31,184 nucleotides of DNA, from the NCBI GenBank assembly GCA_041658885.1, contig JBAZZJ010000007.1:1-31184 (forward strand), written 5' to 3'. Positions 19,365 through 27,720 of this stretch are shown one piece after another (within the stretch, counting starts at the first letter, position 1; every line of letters starts with the position of its first letter). Made by a program: the position numbers and the translations under genes. This DNA is from VMGX01 sp041658885 (lineage in GTDB: Bacteria > Patescibacteriota > Minisyncoccia > Phycocordibacterales > 21-14-all-36-13). Below the pieces are notes generated by a model, which did not search any database, was not told where the DNA came from, and worked only from the letters and a program-made list of their open reading frames with translations.

Positions 19365-20609
19365 ATGTTGCAATCAAAATTGTCTACAAAAACAAAAAGA
19401 GAGGGGCCAAAAGACGAAGTATCAAAAAACGCCGAACTTCTTACCAAGGGCGGTTTTATATTTAAAGAAATGGCGGGAGTTTATTCTTATTTACCTCTTG
19501 GTCTTCGTGTCCTAACAAAAATAAATAATATTATTCGTGAGGAAATGGATGCAATTGGAGGACAAGAACTTTTTTTGTCAGCACTTCAAGATAAAGGTTT
19601 GTGGGAGCAAACAGACAGATGGAGCGATGAAGTTGTAGATATTTGGTTTAAAACGAAATTGAAAAATGGAAGCGAAGCTGGTTTAGGATTTACACACGAG
19701 GAGCCTCTCACAAGAATAATGAAAGAACATATTTCTTCTTACAAAGATTTGCCAATTTTTGTTTATCAAATACAAACAAAATTTAGAAACGAAACAAGGG
19801 CGAGAAGCGGTCTTATGAGGGGAAGAGAATTTTTAATGAAAGACTTATATTCGTTTTGCAAAGATAAAGAAGAGCAAGAAAATTTTTATGAAAAGGCAAA
19901 AAATGCATACATAAAAATTTTTAAAAGACTTGGGCTTGGTGATAAAACTTACGTTACATTTGCTTCAGGCGGAACATTTTCAAAATATTCTCATGAGTTT
20001 CAAACTGTTCTCACAAATGGAGAAGATGAAATTTATTTGTGTTCTGGATGTAAAAAAGTAGCCGTAAATAAAGATATATGGGAAGAACAAAAAAAATGTC
20101 CTGAATGCGGGAGTTCTTCATATACTGCGGAAAAATCAGTTGAAGTTGGAAACATTTTTAATCTCGGAATTAAGTTCTCAGAATCAATAGGTCTTTATTA
20201 TAAAGATAAGGAAGGAGGCCAAAAACCAGTAGTTATGGGAAGTTATGGAATAGGGCCTGGGAGGGTTATGGGAACGATTGTAGAGGCTTTTTGTGATGAA
20301 AAAGGCATTGTTTGGCCTGAATCGGTAGCTCCATTTTTGGCTCATCTTATTTTGATAGGAGATGACAAAAAAGCTAAAAAAACTGCTGACGATTTATATA
20401 AAAAACTTCAAAAGAAAAATATTGAAGTTCTATATGATGAAAGAGATACAACTGCGGGACAAAAATTTGCTGACTCTGATTTGATAGGCATTCCAAATAG
20501 AATTGTTGTGAGCGAAAAAACGTTAAAAGAAAATAAATTTGAATTTAAAAAAAGAAATGGAAACAAAATAATAATGTTATCTAAAAGCGAAATTCTCAAA
20601 AAGTTTTAG
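19365..20609 (+). CDS. proS: Prolyl-tRNA synthetase, short form without editing domain
   Basis: 414 aa against ~570 for common bacterial ProRS. Class II motifs: LPLGLRVLTKINNIIREEM (motif 1), FRNETRARSGLMRGREFLMKDLYSF (motif 2, 140-164), MGSYGIGPGRVMGTIVE (motif 3, 291-307). The C-terminal anticodon domain (AHLILIGDDKKAKK ... VLYDERDTTAGQKFADSDLIGIPNRIVV) is present. The ~180-residue INS editing domain that normally lies between motifs 2 and 3 is missing; a short piece with C226xxC229 ... C245xxC248 occupies the region. It charges tRNA-Pro. Ala-tRNA-Pro correction would need another enzyme. A TAAAAT box lies 9 nt before the ATG. Confidence 0.95.
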   Translation: MLQSKLSTKTKREGPKDEVSKNAELLTKGGFIFKEMAGVYSYLPLGLRVLTKINNIIREEMDAIGGQELFLSALQDKGLWEQTDRWSDEVVDIWFKTKLKNGSEAGLGFTHEEPLTRIMKEHISSYKDLPIFVYQIQTKFRNETRARSGLMRGREFLMKDLYSFCKDKEEQENFYEKAKNAYIKIFKRLGLGDKTYVTFASGGTFSKYSHEFQTVLTNGEDEIYLCSGCKKVAVNKDIWEEQKKCPECGSSSYTAEKSVEVGNIFNLGIKFSESIGLYYKDKEGGQKPVVMGSYGIGPGRVMGTIVEAFCDEKGIVWPESVAPFLAHLILIGDDKKAKKTADDLYKKLQKKNIEVLYDERDTTAGQKFADSDLIGIPNRIVVSEKTLKENKFEFKKRNGNKIIMLSKSEILKKF

Positions 20610-20644
20610 TATAGATATTAATTCAGATTAACAGATTTAATAAA

Positions 20645-20735
20645 TGTCCAATATCAAATTTCTAATTTCTAATGAAATGATAAAAGTATAAAAACATTAA
20701 AAATTCTTTTTAGTAATTAGAAATTAGAAATTAAA
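20645..20735. repeat. AATTTCTAATT hairpin before mreB2
   Basis: CAAATTTCTAATTTCTAATG and TAGTAATTAGAAATTAGAAA can pair across ~50 nt; the same type of leader as before mreB1. Confidence 0.5.
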
Positions 20736-20747
20736 ATTTTTTGTATT

Positions 20748-21824
20748 ATGCCTTCATTCGGTAAAAAAATAAGTAACAAAATATTGCCTCTATTATCAAA
20801 CGACATAGGTATTGATTTGGGTACAACAAACACGTTGGTTTATCTTCGTGGAAAGGGAATAGTAATTAATGAACCATCGGTTGTCGCTGTAAATCAAAAG
20901 ACTGGTCAAATTGTTGACATAGGTCACGGAGCAAAAAGAATGCTGGGCAGAACCCCCAGTCACATAGTCGCAGTAAAACCACTTGTAGATGGAGTTATAT
21001 CTGATTTTGAAGTTACGGAGGAAATGCTTTCGTACTTAATTAAAAAAGCTCAAGATAAAGTTTCAAAAAAAATATTAGGCCCTAGAGTTATTATTGGGAT
21101 TCCGTCTGGCGTTACAAACGTAGAAAGAAGAGCCGTTCAAGACGCTGTAAAAAATGCAGGGGCGAGAGAAGTCTACATTGTTGAAGAGCCTATCGCGGCA
21201 GCGATTGGTATAAGATTGCCGATTCAAGAACCGTTTGGAAATATGATTATAGATATTGGAGGTGGGACATCTGATATAGCAATTCTTTCTATGGACGGAG
21301 TTGTTGTATCAAGAAATATAAAAATAGCAGGAGACAAGTTTGATAATGACATTATTTCTTACATTCGTGATGAATTTAAAATTTTGATAGGCGAAAAAAC
21401 TGCGGAAAATCTTAAGATGAGTATAGGTTCTGTAATAGGTGCGAATTCTCGTTTAGAGAAATCAATAAAAGGAAGAGACTTGGTTACTGGTTTGCCTAAA
21501 GAAATTATTATAACTGATTCAGATATAAGAGAGGCACTTTCCCACTCAATAAGTAGTTTTTTAGAATCAATAAAAGATGTTTTGGAAATAACCCCACCTG
21601 AAATTTTGTCTGATGTGATGAATAGAGGAATTTTTCTTGTCGGTGGAGGCGCTTTGTTAAAAGATTTAGATTTACTTTTGAGTAATTATTTGAGAATTCC
21701 TATTTTTATAGCAGATGACCCGTTGACTGCGGTTGCGAGAGGAACGGGTGTTCTATTTGAAAAATTAGATGATTTTGAGAGTATTTTAATTCACGATAAA
21801 GATGAATTACCTCTTCAAAAATAA
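20748..21824 (+). CDS. mreB: MreB cell-shape actin homologue, copy 2 (operon copy)
   Basis: 358 aa. Phosphate 1 IGIDLGTTNTLVYLRG, VEEPIAAAIG, phosphate 2 IIDIGGGTSDIAIL and adenosine motif IFLVGGGALLKD are all canonical. It has a ~20-residue N-terminal extension (MPSFGKKISNKILPLLSND) absent from copy 1, which could bind membrane. This is the copy linked to mreC (overlap of 23 nt), the mreD-like gene and mrdA, so it is the likely main elongasome filament. Confidence 0.95.
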   Translation: MPSFGKKISNKILPLLSNDIGIDLGTTNTLVYLRGKGIVINEPSVVAVNQKTGQIVDIGHGAKRMLGRTPSHIVAVKPLVDGVISDFEVTEEMLSYLIKKAQDKVSKKILGPRVIIGIPSGVTNVERRAVQDAVKNAGAREVYIVEEPIAAAIGIRLPIQEPFGNMIIDIGGGTSDIAILSMDGVVVSRNIKIAGDKFDNDIISYIRDEFKILIGEKTAENLKMSIGSVIGANSRLEKSIKGRDLVTGLPKEIIITDSDIREALSHSISSFLESIKDVLEITPPEILSDVMNRGIFLVGGGALLKDLDLLLSNYLRIPIFIADDPLTAVARGTGVLFEKLDDFESILIHDKDELPLQK

Positions 21825-22593
21825 AAAAGTCACCAGAAAATTTTCTAAACCTGTCCTTGTCGCAGTATTTTTTTTGATTTTTATATTTGTATTAAATTTT
21901 TCCAATCCATTTGTTTTTTCCGGGTTTACTCACAAGGCAGGGGCTCCTTTTTGGTGGTTTGGAGATGTCACAAGAAATTTTGTCTTTAATGTTTTTAGTT
22001 CTTTTAGATTTAAGCAAAATTTGATTTCTGAAAATAAATTTCTTCAACAAGAAAATCTAATATTAAAATCAAAACTTTTAAATTTTAATTTAGTCCAAAA
22101 TGAAAATATAAGATTAAATGAAATATTAAATAAAAACAAAAACAAAAATATTGTTTTGGGTTATGTTATTTCTTGGCCACCTTCATCCCCGTATGATACT
22201 TTGATAATTGATGTAGGTAAAAATGATAAGATAGAAAAAAAAGACAAAGTTTTTTTTGGAAATATTGCTGTTGGAGAAATATATGAGATTTTTGGGGACT
22301 CATCTCTTGTTTATTTGTTTTCAACAAGTGGAACAAAAATAGAAGCTTTATTAAATGACAAAACACCGGTTATTGCTGAGGGAGTTGGCGGTGGGAATTT
22401 TCAAATCAAAGTGCCAAAGGATATTGAAGTAAAGGAAAAAGACATAATAAATTTTACGGGTGTTGATAAAAGTATTTTAGGAATTGTAGAATACATAAAG
22501 ACAAAACCATCAGATGCCTTTCAAGAGGTTTTTTTAAGAAGCCCCTTTAATATACTTGAAATTAGAGACGTTCAAGTTTTAAGACAAAATTAA
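21802..22593 (+). CDS. mreC: Rod-shape protein MreC
   Basis: 263 aa, bitopic. One N-terminal membrane helix (PVLVAVFFLIFIFVLNF, 17-33), a coiled coil (NLISENKFLQQENLILKSKLLNF ... ENIRLNEIL) and then the twin beta-barrel region (GYVISWPPSSPYDTLIIDVGKND, FFGNIAVGEI, LIEALLNDKT-type strands) typical of MreC. It links MreB to PBP2 outside the membrane. The start lies inside mreB2, indicating translational coupling. Confidence 0.92.
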   Translation: MNYLFKNKKVTRKFSKPVLVAVFFLIFIFVLNFSNPFVFSGFTHKAGAPFWWFGDVTRNFVFNVFSSFRFKQNLISENKFLQQENLILKSKLLNFNLVQNENIRLNEILNKNKNKNIVLGYVISWPPSSPYDTLIIDVGKNDKIEKKDKVFFGNIAVGEIYEIFGDSSLVYLFSTSGTKIEALLNDKTPVIAEGVGGGNFQIKVPKDIEVKEKDIINFTGVDKSILGIVEYIKTKPSDAFQEVFLRSPFNILEIRDVQVLRQN

Positions 22594-22602
22594 TAATCAA
22601 CC

Positions 22603-22869
22603 ATGTTAAGAATATTTATAGATTTAATTTTATTTTTCAGTATTTTCATCTTCCCATGGTGGTTGAATCTTTTCTTTATACTATTTTGTATCTTTTTCTT
22701 TAAAAATTTTTATGAAGCTTTTTTCTTCGCTTTCTTTATTGATTCCGCATATGGATTTAAAACAGATTTGATTTTTGATTTTTATTTTATTTTTTCTTTT
22801 ACAATTTCTATATTTTTTATTTTCTCTCACTATCTTAAAAAAATATTCAGATTTTCATCTCAAAGATGA
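22603..22869 (+). CDS. MreD-like membrane protein, shortened
   Basis: 88 aa, very hydrophobic and Phe-rich (LILFFSIFIFPWWLNLFFILFCIFFF, AFFFAFFIDSAYG, FYFIFSFTISIFFIF). About three membrane helices, against five to six and ~160 aa for typical MreD. Assigned by position (between mreC and mrdA, 9 nt after mreC) and the FxxAFFxGLxxD-like segment EAFFFAFFIDSAYGFKTD, which resembles the conserved MreD region. Identity is inference; the short length is a real difference. Confidence 0.6.
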   Translation: MLRIFIDLILFFSIFIFPWWLNLFFILFCIFFFKNFYEAFFFAFFIDSAYGFKTDLIFDFYFIFSFTISIFFIFSHYLKKIFRFSSQR

Positions 22870-22870
22870 T

Positions 22871-22885
22871 CAGCCCCGGGCTGAA
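22871..22885. repeat. GC-rich hairpin in the mreD-mrdA gap
   Basis: TCAGCCC-C-GGGCTGA right after the mreD-like stop, followed by AAATTTTTTATATT and the mrdA start. It could thin transcription within the operon, or be another GC palindrome insertion. Confidence 0.5.
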
Positions 22886-22897
22886 ATTTTTTATATT

Positions 22898-24607
22898 ATG
22901 TCTTTATTTAGTAAAAAAAGAACGACTCGTTCACACAAGCAGAGTAAAAACTCTGCTTTTAAAGATATAGACCCAGATGAAATATTTGCTGACTCTCACA
23001 ATTTTCCTCAATTTGATAAAAATCAGATGGAGGGGCGTCTTGAAAAACCAATAAGTAAAAAAAATATCTTTGGATTGGGTATCATTCTTTTAATAGTTGC
23101 CTCAATTTTTATTTTTAAAATGTGGTCGCTTCAAATATATGAAGGAGATAATTATTTGGCTAAAAGCGAACGGAATCATTTAAAGAAATCAATAATTTTT
23201 TCTAAGAGAGGTGTTGTTTACGATAGAAACAAAGAGTTGCTAGCGTGGAATGTAAAAGAAGAAAATAAAGATTTTTATTCTAGAAAGTATATTGAAAAAG
23301 ATGGTTTTTCACACATACTCGGCTATTTGAGTTATCCATTAAAAGACAATCAAGGTTTTTATTACCAAGAAGAAATGATTGGGATGGATGGTGTAGAAAA
23401 AGTTTTTAGTGAACAAATTGATGGTAAAAATGGTTCAAAAATATTTGAAGTTGATGCTTTAATGAATGTTACCTCTGAAAGTACTATATTACCTCCTATT
23501 GATGGTGGAGATATAACTTTATCTATTGATTCAAGAATTCAAAATAAATTGTATGAAACAATTAAAAAACTTTCTTTAGACATTGGATTTACTGGTGGAA
23601 CTGGAATAATTATGGACATAAAAAGTGGGGAAATAATTGCTTTGACTAGTTATCCGGAATATGATTCTCAAATTATGTCTGATGGAAATAATAAGGAAAA
23701 AATAAAAACATTTGTTAATAATCCCAACAAACCATTTTTAAATAGAGCAACAATCGGTTTATATACTCCTGGATCAATTGTAAAACCATTTATTGCAATC
23801 GGAGCTCTAAATGAAAAAATAATTACCCCAGAAAAAGAAATTTTAAGTACTGGACAAATAGAAATAGAAAATCCTTATGACCCAGAAAAAAGCTCAATAT
23901 TTAAAGATTGGAAAGCTCATGGATTAGTTGACATGAGAGAAGCAATAGCTGTTTCTTCAAATGTGTATTTTTTTGAAATAGGCGGTGGTTATAAAGGGCA
24001 GAGAGGACTTGGAATAGAAAAAATAAATTCTTATGTAAAAGCCTTTGGTATTGGAGATAAAACTGGTATAAATCTTTCTGAATCAAACGGGATTATCCCA
24101 AGTCCAGAATGGAAAAAAGAAAATTTTAATGGAGAAATATGGAGACTCGGAGATACTTACAACACATCAATAGGGCAGTATGGATTTCAAGTTACTCCGA
24201 TACAGATGGTTCGGAGTATCGCTGGGATAGCGAATGATGGGAACCTTGTAACACCTACAATTTTGAAAGGAGACCAAATTAGTTCTAAAAAGATACCAAT
24301 AGATGTTCCAAAAGATTTTTTTGAAGTTGTAAAAGAAGGATTAAGAGAATCTGTTGAATATGGGACTGCCAAAGGATTAAATATCTCAGGTTTTGAAATT
24401 GCAGGGAAGACAGGGACTGCCGAATTGGGCACCACTAAAAAGTCAGTTAACTCTTGGGCTATGGGATTTTTTCCATACAAAAATCCAAGATATGCGTTTG
24501 CGACGGTCATGGAAAAAGGCCCGAGGGATAATGTTATTGGTTCTGTTTTTGTTATGAGGACTTTGTTTGATTGGATGATTCAAAATACTCCGGAGTATAC
24601 AAAATAA
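22898..24607 (+). CDS. mrdA: Penicillin-binding protein 2, peptidoglycan transpeptidase
   Basis: 569 aa from ATG 22898; an earlier in-frame ATG at 22775 lies inside the mreD-like gene and would add an unrelated sequence. The cytoplasmic tail is long and charged (1-53), then a membrane helix (NIFGLGIILLIVASIFIFKMW, 56-76), the pedestal (RGVVYDRNKELLAWN) and the transpeptidase: SxxK at Ser293-Lys296 (TPGSIVKPF), SSN 353-355, KTG 504-506. All catalytic residues are kept, so it should bind beta-lactams. It builds the side wall with MreB/C/D. The SEDS partner RodA is not in this window. Confidence 0.95.
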   Translation: MSLFSKKRTTRSHKQSKNSAFKDIDPDEIFADSHNFPQFDKNQMEGRLEKPISKKNIFGLGIILLIVASIFIFKMWSLQIYEGDNYLAKSERNHLKKSIIFSKRGVVYDRNKELLAWNVKEENKDFYSRKYIEKDGFSHILGYLSYPLKDNQGFYYQEEMIGMDGVEKVFSEQIDGKNGSKIFEVDALMNVTSESTILPPIDGGDITLSIDSRIQNKLYETIKKLSLDIGFTGGTGIIMDIKSGEIIALTSYPEYDSQIMSDGNNKEKIKTFVNNPNKPFLNRATIGLYTPGSIVKPFIAIGALNEKIITPEKEILSTGQIEIENPYDPEKSSIFKDWKAHGLVDMREAIAVSSNVYFFEIGGGYKGQRGLGIEKINSYVKAFGIGDKTGINLSESNGIIPSPEWKKENFNGEIWRLGDTYNTSIGQYGFQVTPIQMVRSIAGIANDGNLVTPTILKGDQISSKKIPIDVPKDFFEVVKEGLRESVEYGTAKGLNISGFEIAGKTGTAELGTTKKSVNSWAMGFFPYKNPRYAFATVMEKGPRDNVIGSVFVMRTLFDWMIQNTPEYTK

Positions 24608-24637
24608 ATGAAAAATGTCCTTGAGGACATTTTTCAT
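24608..24637 (+). terminator. Terminator hairpin after mrdA
   Basis: ATGAAAAATGTCC-ttga-GGACATTTTTCAT, the same arms as after mreB1, starting at the base after the stop codon. Confidence 0.7.
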
Positions 24638-24640
24638 CCA

Positions 24641-24672
24641 TCCCAGTTAAATATGCTTCGCATTTAACGGGA
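24641..24672. repeat. CCCGTTA-type palindrome (solo hairpin)
   Basis: TCCCAGTTAAAT ... ATTTAACGGGA around ATGCTTCGC. Same ends and same TTCGC loop as the insertion at 4041-4072. Confidence 0.65.
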
Positions 24673-24699
24673 CAAGTAATTAATTTTTTGTGTTTTTTA

Positions 24700-24723
24700 A
24701 AAAATGCCCCAATGGGCATTTTT
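24700..24723 (+). terminator. Second hairpin downstream of mrdA
   Basis: AAAAATGCCC-caat-GGGCATTTTT, terminator-like. Confidence 0.55.
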
Positions 24724-24831
24724 CATTTATCCACTTTTTCTTGACTTTTATTTCTATCCGTATATCATAGTTAAACCCTACAGAATGCTATTAATAAATA
24801 GATGTCTTAAAAACGTATTTTATGGGTATTT

Positions 24832-25296
24832 ATGCAAGAAAAATATTATTTAACAAAAGACAAGTTTGAAGAGTTAAAGAAGGAACAAGAATATTTAACG
24901 ACAATAAAAAGAGAAGAGATAGCTAAAGATCTTGAAAGAGCAAAAATGCTTGGGGACTTAAAAGAAAATGCCGAATATCACGAGGCGAGAGCTAATCAAG
25001 CGACAATAGAGGAAAGAATTTTTAAATTAGCCGCGATATTGAAGTCAGCATTGGTAGTTTCAAGAAAGAAAAATGACATTGTTGAAATAGGGTCTACCGT
25101 TTTAGTTAAGAAAGATAAAGACTCATCGGAAAAAGAGTTTTGTATTCTTGGGTCAGAAGAAACCAATCTTGGAGGCGGTAAAATATCACACCAATCTCCG
25201 CTAGGTTCATGTCTTATGGGCAAAAAAAAAGGCGATAAAGTAAAATGCAAAACTCCAAGTGGCAGTGTTGAATACACTATTTTAGACATAAAATAA
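24832..25296 (+). CDS. greA: Transcription elongation factor GreA
   Basis: 154 aa, family length. N-terminal coiled coil (YYLTKDKFEELKKEQEYLTT ... LGDLKENAEYHEARANQATIEERI) carries the tip acidic residues in GDLKENAEY. The C-terminal FKBP-like domain (IVEIGSTVLVKK ... ISHQSPLGSCLMGKKKGDKVKCKTPSG) is complete. It stimulates RNA cleavage by stalled RNA polymerase. No Shine-Dalgarno; TATTTT lies about 10 nt before the ATG. A terminator follows, so it is separate from lysS. Confidence 0.95.
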   Translation: MQEKYYLTKDKFEELKKEQEYLTTIKREEIAKDLERAKMLGDLKENAEYHEARANQATIEERIFKLAAILKSALVVSRKKNDIVEIGSTVLVKKDKDSSEKEFCILGSEETNLGGGKISHQSPLGSCLMGKKKGDKVKCKTPSGSVEYTILDIK

Positions 25297-25332
25297 TCAA
25301 CATTTTTAAATGGAATAGAAAGCAAAAATAAG

Positions 25333-25368
25333 ATATACTTTCTTCGTAAGAAGAAAGTATATTTTTTT
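25333..25368 (+). terminator. Intrinsic terminator of greA
   Basis: 12-bp stem TATACTTTCTTC (25334-25345) / complement (25350-25361), loop GTAA, then seven Ts. Confidence 0.85.
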
Positions 25369-25494
25369 GTAAAAAAGCTTTACAAATATAAATTTTAAAA
25401 AACCCAGACCTAAACCCAACCATTTTTAAAAATTATATTTGCTCGTTTTTTTTAGATTTTAGATATTAGATTTGAGATTTTAGATAATTTTTAT

Positions 25495-26964
25495 ATGGCC
25501 TCAATACAAGAACTAAGAAATGAGAGAATAAAAAAACTTCAGTTATTAAAAGATAAAGGGATTGATCCATATCCCGCTATTTCAAATCGGTCCAATCTTA
25601 TTTCTGAATTGTTAGAATCTTTTGATAAATTTAAAGAAAAAAACGTAGTTGTAGTTGGGAGAATTACTGCTCTTAGAAGACATGGTGGGTCTACTTTTTT
25701 TGATGTTCTGGATGGAACCGGTAAAATTCAGGGATTTTTAAAACAAGATGAAATAGGAGAAGATAGTTATAAACTTTTTGAAGAAACAATTGATAGGGGA
25801 GATTTTATTGAAATTACAGGAGAACCATATATAACGAAAAGTGAAGAGAAAAGTATTTTAGTAAGAGAATGGAAAATTTTAACTAAAAGTCTAAGACCTA
25901 TACCGGAAGATTGGTTTGGCCTCAAAGATGAAGAAGAAAGATTGAGAAAAAGATATTTGGACATACTTCTTAATAAAGAAATAAGAGAAATGGTTGAAAA
26001 GAAATCTGTGTTTTGGAATTCAGTCAGGGAGTTTTTACTTAAAAAAGGTTTTATTGAAGTTGAAACTCCTGCGCTTGAAATAACTGCAGGCGGAGCAGAC
26101 GCTAAACCTTTTATAACCCATCATAACGCTCTTGACATGGATGTTTATTTGAGAATCTCAATGGGTGAATTGTGGCAGAAAAGATTAATGGTGTCTGGAA
26201 TTGAAAAAACTTTTGAAATTGGAAGACAATTTAGAAATGAGGGCATGGACGCGGAACATTTGCAAGATTATACACAGATGGAATTTTATTGGGCATTTGC
26301 TGATTATGAAAAGGGAATGGAATTAGTTGAGGAACTTTATAAATACGTCGCAGAAAAAACTTTTGGAACTTTGCGATTTAATATAAAAGGGCAGGAAATT
26401 GATTTGGAGAAAAAATGGGAAAGATATGATTATAGAGACGTTGTTAGAAAATTTACAGGAGTAGATGTTTTGGAAACCACCGCAAAGGAAGTAGAGAAGA
26501 AATTACAAGAGCTGAAAATTGATTATAACAAGAAAGGATTTAATTTAAATCGTGCGATAGATAATTTATGGAAGTATTGTAGAAGAAAATTAGTTGGTCC
26601 AGGATTTGTTGTTGGAGTTCCTAAAGAGGTTTCACCTCTAGCTAAATCAGATTTGAAAGAACCAAGAATTACACAAAGATTTCAACCCATAATTGCTGGG
26701 AGCGAGCTCGGAAATGGTTTTTCGGAATTAAATGACCCAATTGATCAAGCAGAAAGATTTAAAAAACAGAGTGATTTAAGAGAGGCTGGGGATGAAGAGG
26801 CGCAAATGTATGATAAAGATTTTGTTGAAGCCTTGGAATACGGAATGCCACCAACATGTGGGTTTGGAATGAGCGAAAGATTTTTTGCATTTTTGATGAA
26901 TAAACCTATTCGTGAGACACAGATTTTTCCGTTGATGAAACCGGAGGAGAATCAACCCCGTTAG
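25495..26964 (+). CDS. lysS: Lysyl-tRNA synthetase, class II
   Basis: 489 aa. The N-terminal OB-fold anticodon domain spans roughly 50-135 (VVVVGRITALRRHGGSTFFDVLDGTGKIQGF). Class II core: motif 1 near FIEVETPALEITAGGADAKPF, motif 2 FEIGRQFRNEGMDAEHLQDYTQMEFY, motif 3 PPTCGFGMSERF, in which GMSER replaces the common GIDR but keeps the arginine. It charges tRNA-Lys. The last two codons and the stop (CCC CGT TAG) belong to an inserted repeat; without it the frame would read on through GGA AAA CAA TAA, ending five bases into the following sequence. Start without Shine-Dalgarno. Confidence 0.95.
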   Translation: MASIQELRNERIKKLQLLKDKGIDPYPAISNRSNLISELLESFDKFKEKNVVVVGRITALRRHGGSTFFDVLDGTGKIQGFLKQDEIGEDSYKLFEETIDRGDFIEITGEPYITKSEEKSILVREWKILTKSLRPIPEDWFGLKDEEERLRKRYLDILLNKEIREMVEKKSVFWNSVREFLLKKGFIEVETPALEITAGGADAKPFITHHNALDMDVYLRISMGELWQKRLMVSGIEKTFEIGRQFRNEGMDAEHLQDYTQMEFYWAFADYEKGMELVEELYKYVAEKTFGTLRFNIKGQEIDLEKKWERYDYRDVVRKFTGVDVLETTAKEVEKKLQELKIDYNKKGFNLNRAIDNLWKYCRRKLVGPGFVVGVPKEVSPLAKSDLKEPRITQRFQPIIAGSELGNGFSELNDPIDQAERFKKQSDLREAGDEEAQMYDKDFVEALEYGMPPTCGFGMSERFFAFLMNKPIRETQIFPLMKPEENQPR

Positions 26965-27069
26965 AAGTTCATTAGAGTTAAACATTTTAATAATGTGCGA
27001 AAGAGAATTCGCCTAACGGCTTTTTGTTAAAATCAAATTGGCTTTAGTATTAAACCTCTAACGGGGCAA
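26953..27069. mobile_element. Miniature inverted-repeat element overlapping the lysS stop codon
   Basis: 111 bp (26956-27066) with perfect 10-bp ends CCCCGTTAGA / TCTAACGGGG, flanked by CAA on both sides. Inside is the TTAGAAGTTCATT unit also found at 19,169 and an inner CTAACGG (27013-27019). No coding capacity. Confidence 0.65.
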
Positions 27070-27086
27070 GGAAAACAATAAAGTTT

Positions 27087-27122
27087 ACCCCGTAGCCAAG
27101 CCGAAGACTTGTGGTACTGGGG
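27087..27122. repeat. CCCCGTA hairpin of the same family
   Basis: CCCCGTAGCCAAG ... CTTGTGGTACTGGGG, imperfect, with a CCGAAG loop. Ends resemble the other CCCGTTA-type palindromes. Confidence 0.5.
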
Positions 27123-27172
27123 CAAAAAGAGGCAACAAAAACATAAAATCAGAAAAGCTGGAAAAATAAAAA

Positions 27173-27192
27173 AGAGCCGATTACTCGGCCCT
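27173..27192 (-). terminator. Terminator of the 27205 gene
   Basis: Minus strand AGGGCCGA-gtaa-TCGGCTCT (one G.U pair) followed by TTTTTTA. Confidence 0.75.
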
Positions 27193-27204
27193 TTTGCTTT
27201 AAAA

Positions 27205-27720
27205 CTAGGATGTGAAATCGAATGTTTTCATGATTTCTTTTTCTAACTGCAAATCTCTTATCTCTTCGTGTAATCTTTGTGTGATATTATCTCCGTCAAG
27301 AAATTTGCATCTTTTTTCGTCAAGTGGTTTTCCGTTTTTAAGAAAATAATTTAATTCACTACTAACTTTAAGCAAACCAAATAAACTAGTTTTCTTTTTT
27401 GATTCCCAGTACGGAAGAAAATCAGTAATCCGTGGGTGTAATTCATATGAGATTGAACCAACTTTGTCCAATACAATACAAATACACCCTTCAAATGTGC
27501 ATTTAAATCCATTTCTCTCTTTTTCTTTAATAATGAAAATAACGCATGTTACGTTTTTATTAAAATGAGAGTTTTTTAATTCTTCTGGCAAAATCCCAAC
27601 CTTTGTTGCAGATGGAATAATTTTTTTAAAGAATCTTAATAACTCTACCTGCGGTGCTGTATTTGCATCAGAATGTTTTTTAGCAAAATCTGATAAATAA
27701 TCAAGAATATCCTTTTTCAT
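27205..27720 (-). CDS. Hypothetical protein, 171 aa
   Basis: No family recognised. Soluble and charged, with a beta-rich middle (VTCVIFIIKEKERNGFKCTFEGCICIVLDKVG) containing three cysteines (CTFEGCIC) and a helical C-terminus (ITQRLHEEIRDLQLEKEIMK). No signal peptide or membrane helix. The start follows AAGGAG with 8 nt spacing, and the leader AAGGAGAAAAATCA matches that of the 339-1016 gene. It has its own terminator. Function unknown. Confidence 0.72.
   Translation of the reverse strand: MKKDILDYLSDFAKKHSDANTAPQVELLRFFKKIIPSATKVGILPEELKNSHFNKNVTCVIFIIKEKERNGFKCTFEGCICIVLDKVGSISYELHPRITDFLPYWESKKKTSLFGLLKVSSELNYFLKNGKPLDEKRCKFLDGDNITQRLHEEIRDLQLEKEIMKTFDFTS

Noticed and set aside
22775..22897. 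Upstream extension of PBP2 to ATG 22775
   Set aside because: The added residues overlap the mreD-like gene in another frame and do not belong to PBP2; ATG 22898 gives the normal N-terminus.
27173..27192. Riboswitch or attenuator after lysS
   Set aside because: The hairpin has its T tract on the minus strand and simply ends the opposite gene.
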